This document shows positions 6,463-14,298 of a stretch of 31,516 nucleotides of DNA, one piece after another; the stretch's first letter is position 1, and each line of letters starts with the position of its first letter. Location of the stretch: positions 1 through 31,516 of the forward strand of contig NZ_CALIJA010000101.1 of the NCBI RefSeq assembly GCF_938017615.1, read 5' to 3'. Made by a program: the position numbers and the translations under genes. Source of the stretch: an uncultured Campylobacter sp. (lineage in GTDB: Bacteria; Campylobacterota; Campylobacteria; Campylobacterales; Campylobacteraceae). The notes under the pieces are model-generated. The model saw only the letters and a list, made by a program, of their open reading frames with translations, did not search any database and was not told where the DNA came from.

Positions 6463-7404
6463 ATGGCTTACTTTAATCAAAACGACTACGACTACGCCCG
6501 TAAGTCCGCAGATTTCGCGCAAAATCTCAACGCTATGCAATCACCTCTTAGCGGATTATTCGGGGCAGGCAACAATATCTACAATCAACAAAACTCAAGA
6601 GCAGGCGCGGACTTAACCAATAATAGCTTTATCAAGCTAGGCGCTCAAGCCTACGGCGGCGCAAACGACGCTTATAGCCAAAGCTTAAATAATATCGGAA
6701 ACGCTCTAAACTCTAAAGGGCGCGCCTTAAACGGGGCGGGCGCAGTTGCTAATATAGGCAGGGACGCTTACGGCTTTGCCCCTCAAACCGCGCAGGGGCG
6801 ACTTGATAACTCAATGCTAGGAAGCGTAAACTCATATCTAGCCAATATCATAAACTTAGCTAATACCAAAGCAAATAACGAATGGGCTAGAGCTAATGCG
6901 AACGCAGCACTAAACGTGCTAGGCGCTAGAGAAAAAGCCTATCAAGATGACGCCCAAAGAGCTGCAAATGGGGCCCAGTGGATGGCAGGTTTTAATTACC
7001 GCAGCGCCAAGGACGCCGAGGATGCCGCTAGAGCGAACGCGCAAGCTCAGGCGCAACAAGCATATATGCAAGCTCGCGCAGCAGGCTTAGACCGCGCTAA
7101 TGAGCTAAAAAGCGCAGAACTTGACGCACAAAATCAAAACGCCGCAAGAAAGGCTAAGGCAGATGAGCTTAAGGCACTAAACGATTTTGCCTCCAGCCCG
7201 CAGTTTTCGCAGCTAGACGATAAGCAGCGCAAAGCTATTACTGATCGCATAGCGGCGGGATATTCCGCACTAGGCGTAGAGGGAGGTGGTATAGATTACG
7301 ATGATGATGATTTGGAGGCTATTAAACAAGGCTATGAAATTTTTATCGATGATGATGGAGTAAAGAAAGCACGCAAGGACGGACAAGTTTATGAGTGGAA
7401 TTAA
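6463..7404 (+). CDS. Putative internal virion / DNA ejection protein
   Basis: 313 residues, extremely rich in A, N and Q and free of Cys. The N-terminal half (for example QNLNAMQSPLSGLFGAGNN and GAGAVANIGRDAYGFAPQ) is glycine- and asparagine-rich, and residues 130-245 look like one long Ala-rich helix (ANTKANNEWARANANAALNV, then ARANAQAQAQQAYMQARAAG). It ends with an acidic stretch (YDDDDLEAIKQGYE). No enzyme motif is visible. Its place between head genes and the giant protein at 7391, which it overlaps by 14 bases, fits the small ejection proteins of podoviruses, which travel with the DNA and help form a trans-envelope conduit. That role is inferred from composition and position. Confidence 0.5.
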   Translation: MAYFNQNDYDYARKSADFAQNLNAMQSPLSGLFGAGNNIYNQQNSRAGADLTNNSFIKLGAQAYGGANDAYSQSLNNIGNALNSKGRALNGAGAVANIGRDAYGFAPQTAQGRLDNSMLGSVNSYLANIINLANTKANNEWARANANAALNVLGAREKAYQDDAQRAANGAQWMAGFNYRSAKDAEDAARANAQAQAQQAYMQARAAGLDRANELKSAELDAQNQNAARKAKADELKALNDFASSPQFSQLDDKQRKAITDRIAAGYSALGVEGGGIDYDDDDLEAIKQGYEIFIDDDGVKKARKDGQVYEWN

Positions 7405-10400
7405 GATAGGGGGCAAAACCTTAACGCCCATAAATGTAGCTCCCATAAAGATCGGATCAAAGACACTGAGCCCGGTAAACTCCATAAAAATAGGAAATAA
7501 AACCCTAACCCCAATAAGCGAGGCAAACGCGGACGGACCTAGCGATACGCAGCGCTTTTTTAGGCAGATGGGCTCTAAGCTTGCCCCTGCGCTAGATACC
7601 GCAGAAGCCATAAGCGATAAGGCTTTAGCGGGTGCAGGGCTAGTAAGCCAAAAGGCTGGCGAGCTAGGACTTCGTGCATTAGGCGCAGGAGCGGACGCTT
7701 TGGGCTTTAATAATGCAGGCAAGAGCTTAAAAGATACCGCAGACGAGCTAGGGCAAACCTTTTCTCAAAGCGCGGAGGCAGTAGGACAAACGGGAGGTGC
7801 AGGCACTACCCGCATAATAGGACGAGGATTAAAAAACTTCGTAACGGGTCAAGCTGCAGCCAATCAAAAGCTAGCTAGAGGCATTAACAACGTTTTAGCA
7901 GATACCGCAGATTTTTACGGAGCGGACAGGGCTAGGGATTTCTTTCGCGAGAACTCAAATTTAGCAAGCTTGGCGATAAATAAAATTGAAAACTTCGGCG
8001 ATAACGATATGAAAGATTGGCAAGCAGCAGGCGAGATAGCAGATGCTACTGCACTAGCTCCTGCGATGCTAGGGCATAGCGCAAAGGCCGCCCGCTTAGC
8101 AAAAGCATTAGGCGCTAGCCAAAAGGTAGCTACTCGCATCGGCAATGCCGTGGGATCTGCGGCAAACGGCGCGATAATGGGAGGATTTACCGGAGGGGCT
8201 AGAGCTTACGGACAGGAAAAGCCCGATCTAAAGCAAGCGGGGCTTGAAAGCACTATCTGGGGTGGGGCAAACGCTATTTTAGGCGGGCTTAGCCGTGCTC
8301 CGATTTTAGCTAAAGGTATGCGGAAACTAGAGGAAGCAAGGGTAGCCGCGCAGGAGCTAAAACCCGCACCCGCAAAAGCGGCGCAAGATATTCAAAGTGC
8401 GACCCCCGCAGGACAAACCGCAGGCGAGGGCTTTACTATGCGAGACGGAGCGCAAAAATATCCATATAACGCTTTTGTGGATATAGAAAACGACTTAGCT
8501 GGTGAGCTTAAACTTCCTAGCTCTCAAATTCGCGCAAGCCTGCAATACTTATATAACCTACACCCAGAAATGTTTAAAAATAAAGGTGATGTTTACCGCA
8601 CGATAAAAGGACTTATTAGCACGCACGACTATGCAGGTGATAGTTTACGAAACCCGTCTGCGGCATATCTAGCTAGCAGAGACGGTGAGCGGATGAGTGA
8701 TATGGCTATCGGTAGAGATAGCGGTGGAGTTATTCACTTAAATAAAGACAAACGTATTAGTAACGCGGATAAAAAGATATTTGAAACGGCGGCGGCTGAG
8801 GCGTCCAACTCTCAACATAAGCAACAAGTGCTCGGGGCGCAAATGAATACCGGCAAGGAGCATTTTTCGCCGACCGATAACACTATTATACCACAAAATT
8901 CTGTCGCAGAGGGAATTTTAAATAATCCTAATCTTTTCGGACTTGACGAAAACGTGATAAAGGCCATTCGCTCAGAGCTTGAGGAAGCAGCCGGGATTGC
9001 TCCAAAAAAGATGAGCGAAGCAGCAAAAGGAGCAGATAAGGCGGAAGCAGCAGCACAAGCACCTAATCCGTTTTTAGATGAGATTTTAAGAGCTACAAAC
9101 CCCGCTAATAATAACGCGTATTTAGATCAGATCTTAGCAATTACCAATCCTAAAGCCGTCATCGCTGCCAAAAAAGGAAGTCCGACAACCCAGACTATTA
9201 CCTCAACCTTAAATGGAAGCGATGAAGCCGCCAAAAAGGGATTAAACCCAAATAGCAGCCTTTACAGCAATGATAAATATATCGAAGGAAGTGGGACAAA
9301 CTCCGCAATTACTTCAACCTCTGATATATTTGACGGAGGGGTGGGGTCCACAACCCACATTACTACAACCCCCGCCAATGATGAAATTATATCTCTTTCC
9401 TCTGATAAAAACCTTAATGCCCCCGCGGAGTTTAAGAATTCCGCAGGAGGAGGCATAGACCCCGCTGCAGTAGTCCGTAATATAGCGGAGCGCGGAGATT
9501 TGGCGCTAAGACTAGAGCCTAAAGCCGATGTGCTTTCGCTCGTCCGCGACTTTCAGGCTCCTATTAAAACTCCGATATTTGAGGCAAAAATTGCGATTGA
9601 TAAGATGTTAAATCATTTGGCGGATAAAGCAGGCAGCGAGCGTAGGCTCGAATATGTAAATTTAATCAAACCTACGTTAGAAAATCCATTATTCATCGCA
9701 AAAGATGGCGAACGATATAGATTTTTTAAAACCTTTATCGACGATCGCGATAAAACTTTAAAATTCTTAAGCGTGATAGAAAACGACAGAGGAGAATTTT
9801 TAGGCGTAACCGCGACGCCGCTAAAAAACACCGATTTAAAAAATCTAATAAAAAAAGGCAATATAGTTTGGGGTGGGGACACACTCTCTAGCCTAAGCAC
9901 CCCACAAGCGATGAGAAATCAAGGGCTAGACACCGCTACAGATATTATACCACAAAACGGCGAGAATATGATTAAAGGTTTTAGCTCTAGCGCAATCCCT
10001 GCTAATATCGCAAGCGCTGGAGCCGGAGCAGCCACAGGTGCAGCGCTAGATGATAAAAATAGAGCAAGAGGCGCTTTTATCGGAGCGTTAGGCGGGCTTG
10101 GGCTAGTAAATGCACCCTCTTTGGTTTCAAAGCTAAAAGGAGGCGCTAAGGTAGGCGAGATAGCGCAGGATATAGAAGCTGCGGCAAAAGATAAGCCTAG
10201 CATCTTAAGCAATATGCGCTCCTATCTTAAAGCCGTAGGCGCAAACTCCATTTCAGAGCTAAAGGATTTAAGCGGCAAGGATATAGGGCTAAGCTACGCA
10301 AGGCAAATGGCAAGCGAGCATATCAATAAAGAGTTTAAAAATATCGCTTATGAAATTTTATCTGGCTCTCAAAGCTTAGCGCAGAATTTAAAAAATGGCG

Positions 10401-12604
10401 CTATTAATGCAGCTCGCTTTGCAAGGCGCGCACTAAGCGAAACCAAAGGCGCGGATTATCTTTTGCGAAACGACGAGCTATTCAGCGCCAAAAGCGCATA
10501 TAGCGCTAAAATGGAAAATCTACAATCCGCGCTTAGCGGCTTAGATGATGCTGATCGCGTAGCTATGCATGAATATATGGTGGGTGAAGGAAATGCCATT
10601 AAACCTGAGCTAAAGCCACTAGCAGACGCGCTAAGACGTCAGATTGACGATATGAGTGCTAAGCTCGTAGATCTAGGCGTTTTAGATAAGGCTAGCAGAG
10701 ACGCGCTAGCGGGGCAATATCTTGCTCGCTCCTATGAAAAGCATCTAAAAGATCGCATCAACTCAGTGTTTTCAAGCGGTAAAAAGGTAGATGAAATTCA
10801 CAGCAGAGGCTTTGCGTTTAAAGAGTTTAAAGATAGGGAAGCGATGGATAAGTTTCTATCTAAAAACCCGCAGATTGCAAAGTCTATGGATCAGGCTTAC
10901 AATAAAGGCGGCGTGCGCGTAGTAGAAAAGCCTAATGGTAAAATTGAGCTTTGGAGGGATTATACCAAAGATGAGCGCTCGGCTATGGGGGAGATAAGAG
11001 ATGCTGCTTTTAGCATACCGCAGACCCTAAATAAGTTAAATGATATGATAGAAAACGCTAAGTTTTTAAAATCCGTTAGCGAACTAAGCGGCGGCGCAGT
11101 GATACCCAATACCGAGATCAAAGCCCGCTACGGCAAGCTTGATTTAGATGACGCGATTAAAAAGGAGCTAGGACGCGAGGGATACGCTCAAATGCCTAAA
11201 AGCGATAGCTACGGCGCGCTTGCGGGGCAATGGGTGCGAAAGGATATCAAAAGCGATATAATCTCATCCTTTGCGCAAAGTGGTGATATGGGTGTGCTAA
11301 TAGACGGATGGAAAAAATACCTCTCGATTTGGAAGATGAGTAAGACCGTATGGTCACAGACCGCTCACGTGGGCAACTACGTCTCAAACGGATTTTTATT
11401 AAATCTTGCGGGGATGAGCGCCAAGCAGGTCGTAGCCTCTATGGCAAAGTTTACCCGCGCGCAGATAGGAAATGGAGCGATCAACCGCTACAAGCAGCTA
11501 AGGTTAAAAAATGTCGTTTCTAAACTAAGCCCCGCAGAGCGCAGGGAATACGCGCAACTTATGCGCGAAAAAGAGATTCAAACCTACAAGCTCGCCGAGG
11601 ACGAGGGACTTTTTGGCAGAAGCTCCTTGCTTGATATTCAAAACGGCTTTGCCCGCACTACAAAAGAGCTTAGGCAAGGAAAGATCGCCCGCATAATAGA
11701 CGGAGATGCCGCAAGCAAACAAAGCGTCGTAGCCTCTACGGCTCAAAAGGCAGGCGACGCGTTAGGAGCAGTTGCCGATAAGGCGGGCGCGCTATATGCA
11801 GGGGAGGATAATGTAGGAAGGCTAGCGTTATTTTCTCACTATATTGACAAGGGCTTAGATCCAAAAAGCGCAAAGATCGCAACCAATAGCTGGATACCAG
11901 ATTATTCGCGCCAAATGCCTGCGGGTATGAGAGCGCTTAGAGATAGCGGCATCGCCCCTTTTATCTCGTGGAGTTATTATGTAATGCCTGCGATGGGGCG
12001 CTACCTAGCCCGCCACCCGGTAGATGGAGCTAAAAAGATCCTGCCTATGCTAGCGGCTTTAGGATATTGGCAATATAAGGTTACGGGCGAAGCTAATCCG
12101 TATAGTGATAAGATCCCTGATGATATCAAAGGACGCAGCGTAGCAGTATGGCGCGACGGCGATCGAGTTCGCACGATTAAGATGGATAGGTATCTTCCTT
12201 ATATGAACCTAACCGCTCCGGCAAACTACGCTAAAGGGCTTGCTAGCGGTCCAACGACGCAGGGAGCTTATGCGCTATTTTCGATGATGGCGGACGGAAA
12301 GCCTAGGATGCTTTACAATAACCGCCCGATCACTAAAGATACCAAGCCTATTCCCGCGCAAGCATACGATTATTTAAATTGGTTACTTCAAGGCTTTACG
12401 CCTATGCCGGGCGGAGTAAGCAGCGGAATAAACTTAGTAAGTGATCTAAGCAGAGATGAGACAAGCAGAAAGCGAAACAACGTAATGCTTCCTAAAACGA
12501 AAGCTCAAAGTGTAGCGAAGTTTTTAGGCTTTAATAGCGCAGATTATAGCGTTAGCGGGCAGATGAAAGACGCTGCTAAAAAGAAGCTTAAGAAAAAAGA
12601 TTAA
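7391..12604 (+). CDS. Giant virion-associated polyvalent protein (PBECR- and LPD38-like regions)
   Basis: 1737 residues, the largest gene here. Layout as read: three near-identical 12-residue repeats IKIGxKTL(T/S)P at residues 4-43; an Ala/Gly-rich helical region to about 340; a first compact domain (about 362-456, LPSSQIRASLQYLYNLHPEM onward); a Thr/Ser-rich linker (590-665); a second domain (about 728-827, with LEYVNLIKPTLENPLFI, RYRFFKTFIDDRDKTLKFLS and FLGVTATPL) that resembles PBECR nucleases of polyvalent proteins; a membrane-active-looking Ala/Gly segment (866-905); a helical region; and a C-terminal region (about 1310-1545, with WKMSKTVWSQTAHVGNYVSN and PFISWSYYVMPAMGRYLARH) resembling the LPD38 associated domain. 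Such proteins are packaged and injected with the DNA. Family matches are from memory. It ends by overlapping the lysozyme gene of the opposite arm by 17 bases. Confidence 0.75.
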   Translation: MSGIKIGGKTLTPINVAPIKIGSKTLSPVNSIKIGNKTLTPISEANADGPSDTQRFFRQMGSKLAPALDTAEAISDKALAGAGLVSQKAGELGLRALGAGADALGFNNAGKSLKDTADELGQTFSQSAEAVGQTGGAGTTRIIGRGLKNFVTGQAAANQKLARGINNVLADTADFYGADRARDFFRENSNLASLAINKIENFGDNDMKDWQAAGEIADATALAPAMLGHSAKAARLAKALGASQKVATRIGNAVGSAANGAIMGGFTGGARAYGQEKPDLKQAGLESTIWGGANAILGGLSRAPILAKGMRKLEEARVAAQELKPAPAKAAQDIQSATPAGQTAGEGFTMRDGAQKYPYNAFVDIENDLAGELKLPSSQIRASLQYLYNLHPEMFKNKGDVYRTIKGLISTHDYAGDSLRNPSAAYLASRDGERMSDMAIGRDSGGVIHLNKDKRISNADKKIFETAAAEASNSQHKQQVLGAQMNTGKEHFSPTDNTIIPQNSVAEGILNNPNLFGLDENVIKAIRSELEEAAGIAPKKMSEAAKGADKAEAAAQAPNPFLDEILRATNPANNNAYLDQILAITNPKAVIAAKKGSPTTQTITSTLNGSDEAAKKGLNPNSSLYSNDKYIEGSGTNSAITSTSDIFDGGVGSTTHITTTPANDEIISLSSDKNLNAPAEFKNSAGGGIDPAAVVRNIAERGDLALRLEPKADVLSLVRDFQAPIKTPIFEAKIAIDKMLNHLADKAGSERRLEYVNLIKPTLENPLFIAKDGERYRFFKTFIDDRDKTLKFLSVIENDRGEFLGVTATPLKNTDLKNLIKKGNIVWGGDTLSSLSTPQAMRNQGLDTATDIIPQNGENMIKGFSSSAIPANIASAGAGAATGAALDDKNRARGAFIGALGGLGLVNAPSLVSKLKGGAKVGEIAQDIEAAAKDKPSILSNMRSYLKAVGANSISELKDLSGKDIGLSYARQMASEHINKEFKNIAYEILSGSQSLAQNLKNGAINAARFARRALSETKGADYLLRNDELFSAKSAYSAKMENLQSALSGLDDADRVAMHEYMVGEGNAIKPELKPLADALRRQIDDMSAKLVDLGVLDKASRDALAGQYLARSYEKHLKDRINSVFSSGKKVDEIHSRGFAFKEFKDREAMDKFLSKNPQIAKSMDQAYNKGGVRVVEKPNGKIELWRDYTKDERSAMGEIRDAAFSIPQTLNKLNDMIENAKFLKSVSELSGGAVIPNTEIKARYGKLDLDDAIKKELGREGYAQMPKSDSYGALAGQWVRKDIKSDIISSFAQSGDMGVLIDGWKKYLSIWKMSKTVWSQTAHVGNYVSNGFLLNLAGMSAKQVVASMAKFTRAQIGNGAINRYKQLRLKNVVSKLSPAERREYAQLMREKEIQTYKLAEDEGLFGRSSLLDIQNGFARTTKELRQGKIARIIDGDAASKQSVVASTAQKAGDALGAVADKAGALYAGEDNVGRLALFSHYIDKGLDPKSAKIATNSWIPDYSRQMPAGMRALRDSGIAPFISWSYYVMPAMGRYLARHPVDGAKKILPMLAALGYWQYKVTGEANPYSDKIPDDIKGRSVAVWRDGDRVRTIKMDRYLPYMNLTAPANYAKGLASGPTTQGAYALFSMMADGKPRMLYNNRPITKDTKPIPAQAYDYLNWLLQGFTPMPGGVSSGINLVSDLSRDETSRKRNNVMLPKTKAQSVAKFLGFNSADYSVSGQMKDAAKKKLKKKD
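8873..9957 (+). repeat. In-frame direct repeats flanking the PBECR-like segment
   Basis: A 26-base sequence at 8873-8898 recurs at 9932-9957 with 21 matches, the last 15 exact (TATTATACCACAAAA, 8884-8898 and 9943-9957). The copies are 1059 bases (353 codons) apart and both encode IIPQN. They bracket the Thr-rich linker and the PBECR-like domain of the giant protein. This could mark a module swapped by homologous recombination. Confidence 0.6.
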
Positions 12605-13028
12605 GCGCTTTTATATAGCTCTCAACCCTTTTTGGGGTTTGGCGGTAAAGCAGGCTTGCTTTTAAATTTCTTGCCGCTTGTGCGTAATCGCCTGCTTCTA
12701 TGCAGCCCAGAGTATGACGGAAACCCAAGAGCCCCGCAAGCCCTAGCTGGTATGCCATTTCAAGGATGGTGTCTTGAATGCTCTGCGGTTTGCTAGCAAG
12801 CCAAGGCAGGCACTGAAAAACTCGCTTTTGAAGTTTCGCAACTTTCAAATTTAGGATTTTTTCCGCTACCTCTTTACTCATCGGCTCCACCTTGCCCCCG
12901 TTAAGCTTGAGTTCGTCGGGGCTAAGTGCCGAGACTAAAAAGCCGTATCCTATCGTAGCCTTTCCGAGGCTGTCTTTGTATATGTGATCCCGAAATCCCT
13001 CGTGAGCTTTGATGTTTTTGGCAATCAT
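12588..13028 (-). CDS. Phage endolysin, GH24 lysozyme (T4 type)
   Basis: 146 residues. The N-terminus holds the complete T4-lysozyme catalytic pattern: E10 in HEGFRDHIYKD, D19, and T25 in GKATIGYGF, the same spacing as E11/D20/T26 of T4 lysozyme. The C-terminal lobe (SIQDTILEMAYQLGLAGLLG and TLGCIEAGDYAQAARNLKAS) is also typical. It would cut the glycan strands of peptidoglycan at the end of infection. There is no signal peptide or membrane anchor, so it depends on the holin encoded two genes upstream. It is the last gene of the leftward arm, overlapping the preceding gene by four bases and the giant rightward gene by 17. Confidence 0.95.
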   Translation of the reverse strand: MIAKNIKAHEGFRDHIYKDSLGKATIGYGFLVSALSPDELKLNGGKVEPMSKEVAEKILNLKVAKLQKRVFQCLPWLASKPQSIQDTILEMAYQLGLAGLLGFRHTLGCIEAGDYAQAARNLKASLLYRQTPKRVESYIKALNLFS

Positions 13029-13444
13029 ACCCCCTCCTCGTTTGTGATTTCGATGAATTCTATGTGTTTACCTATGCAAATTTTGAAAAACGAATTGTAT
13101 GTCCGAACGGAATTCGTAACTCCCGCGGCGCTATGTCCGTCGCCTACAAGGATACATCCTGCCGTATCTTTCGGGAAGTTACCGGGGTGAATGAGAATGT
13201 AGCGCTCTTTCGGCACCGACTCGTTCCACAAAAGCGGACACATTCGCTTCTGACTCGGGCTATTGTGCCACTGCATTTGATACCTACCTGCTGGTATGCG
13301 TCTATCCTTGCCGCGCTCCGTAGTATCTGCGCCCGCGGGCTCAAGGGTGAAGCATTCAAAAAGCCTTTTTCCGTCGTCCGTGATCGTTAGTTTTCCAATC
13401 GTGCCGTCGTGGATGTTTTTAAATCTATTTATCTTGATCTTCAT
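13025..13444 (-). CDS. DUF5675 family protein in the lysis cassette
   Basis: 139 residues. It matches the DUF5675 pattern as I know it: an RFKN start, FTLEP, an R-PAGRY turn (residues 49-55), then IHPGNFPKDTAGCILVG (85-101) and NSVRTYNSFF (111-120). H86 and C97 in the HPGN...GC arrangement recall the His/Cys motif of YkuD-type L,D-transpeptidases, so a peptidoglycan-active role is possible, but this is only a resemblance. It is encoded between the holin (20-base overlap) and the lysozyme (4-base overlap), which fits a second wall-acting lysis or remodelling factor. No signal sequence is visible. Confidence 0.75.
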   Translation of the reverse strand: MKIKINRFKNIHDGTIGKLTITDDGKRLFECFTLEPAGADTTERGKDRRIPAGRYQMQWHNSPSQKRMCPLLWNESVPKERYILIHPGNFPKDTAGCILVGDGHSAAGVTNSVRTYNSFFKICIGKHIEFIEITNEEGV

Positions 13445-13766
13445 CGTATTCGCTCATTCTTCTATCTATGCCAAGCTTAGCACAGACAAATTTTTCAGCC
13501 CAATTTTTCACGGCGTCAGCGCCTATCCAAGCAGAAAAACCACCTACTGCTAAGGCAAATCTAGAGTTTTGAGTTAGATAAAGCGTAAACTCCGCGCCAA
13601 AATAGCACAGAGTAATCGAGCTTAAAAACCCCGAAAGAAAGGCTATTATGTAAGCTAATTTACTTTTGCGCTTCTTACTCATCGTTTTTAAAAAAGTGAT
13701 CGCAGCAGCTAGCACCACCAAGCAAGCCCAATAAATTTTATCAAACAAGCTATTTAGATCGTTCAT
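13425..13766 (-). CDS. Putative holin (three membrane segments)
   Basis: 113 residues with three predicted membrane helices at about 10-26 (KIYWACLVVLAAAITFL), 37-57 (LAYIIAFLSGFLSSITLCYF) and 69-86 (FALAVGGFSAWIGADAV). A basic loop (KTMSKKRKSK) joins the first two and the tail is charged. Length, topology and position between spanins and lysozyme fit a phage holin, which opens the inner membrane and releases the endolysin. It overlaps the upstream spanin gene by 17 bases and the next gene by 20. The family is not identified beyond general class; the call rests on topology and context. Confidence 0.75.
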   Translation of the reverse strand: MNDLNSLFDKIYWACLVVLAAAITFLKTMSKKRKSKLAYIIAFLSGFLSSITLCYFGAEFTLYLTQNSRFALAVGGFSAWIGADAVKNWAEKFVCAKLGIDRRMSEYDEDQDK

Positions 13767-13986
13767 TTAGTTTCCTTATGCTTTCTAGATTAATCGCGCA
13801 CTTTGCGTAAGCTTCGTATAGATCTAGCATTAGCTCCGCGGCGTCTGCTTGGCTTGCGATAGTGCGATTTGTATCAACGCGCGGCACGGCTAACAGATAC
13901 TGCGGCGGCTTAGTGCATTTAGGGGCGCTCGCGCAGCCGCTCAAGCACAAAATTAGCGCTAGCGTTAAGCTCGCTTGAAATCTCAT
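13750..13986 (-). CDS. Outer-membrane spanin lipoprotein (Rz1-like)
   Basis: 78 residues with a lipoprotein signal peptide: MRFQASLTLALILC, then lipobox LSGC with the lipidated Cys at position 18. Mature residues 18-40 contain the short Pro-rich stretch seen in Rz1 proteins (ASAPKCTKPPQYL, VPRV), followed by a helix. The first 68 bases lie inside the inner-membrane spanin gene in another frame, the nested overlap characteristic of Rz/Rz1 pairs. It would sit in the outer membrane and, joined to its partner, fuse the two membranes in the last step of lysis. The call is based on architecture rather than similarity to a named homologue. Confidence 0.85.
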   Translation of the reverse strand: MRFQASLTLALILCLSGCASAPKCTKPPQYLLAVPRVDTNRTIASQADAAELMLDLYEAYAKCAINLESIRKLNERSK

Positions 13987-14251
13987 CCTTGCCCCCTTTC
14001 CTAGCCTTTGAAGCTATTTGCCTCTTGATTTGAGCCAAATCCTTGCTTAGCGCGTCTTTTTGTTGCGCGGCTTGTGAGATTTGCTCCATCTGCTTATCTT
14101 TTTGCTCGCCTTGCTGCTTTAGTGCTTCGATCTGCGCTTTTTGAGCCAAAATCTCAGCTTCCAGCTTGCTTGCTTGCCAAGATTGAAACTTTAGCGCGCC
14201 TATTAGCAGCGCGATCACCGCAGCAAAGATCATATAAATCTTAAACATCAT
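13919..14251 (-). CDS. Inner-membrane spanin (Rz-like)
   Basis: 110 residues with one N-terminal membrane anchor (IYMIFAAVIALLIGAL, about 5-20), then a long Gln/Lys-rich coiled coil (residues 26-80, for example EAEILAQKAQIEALKQQGEQ) and a charged C-terminus. This is the layout of i-spanins of the Rz class, which span the periplasm. Its 3' end overlaps the lipoprotein gene by 68 bases out of frame. It is the first gene of the lysis cassette, 47 bases after the last tail gene. The gene order spanins, holin, DUF5675, lysozyme is the reverse of the lambda order. Confidence 0.85.
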   Translation of the reverse strand: MMFKIYMIFAAVIALLIGALKFQSWQASKLEAEILAQKAQIEALKQQGEQKDKQMEQISQAAQQKDALSKDLAQIKRQIASKARKGGKDEISSELNASANFVLERLRERP

Positions 14252-14298
14252 CTATCCTTTAGCCATAGTTTGGCAAAATTCGGATAGTTTTTAAAGCT

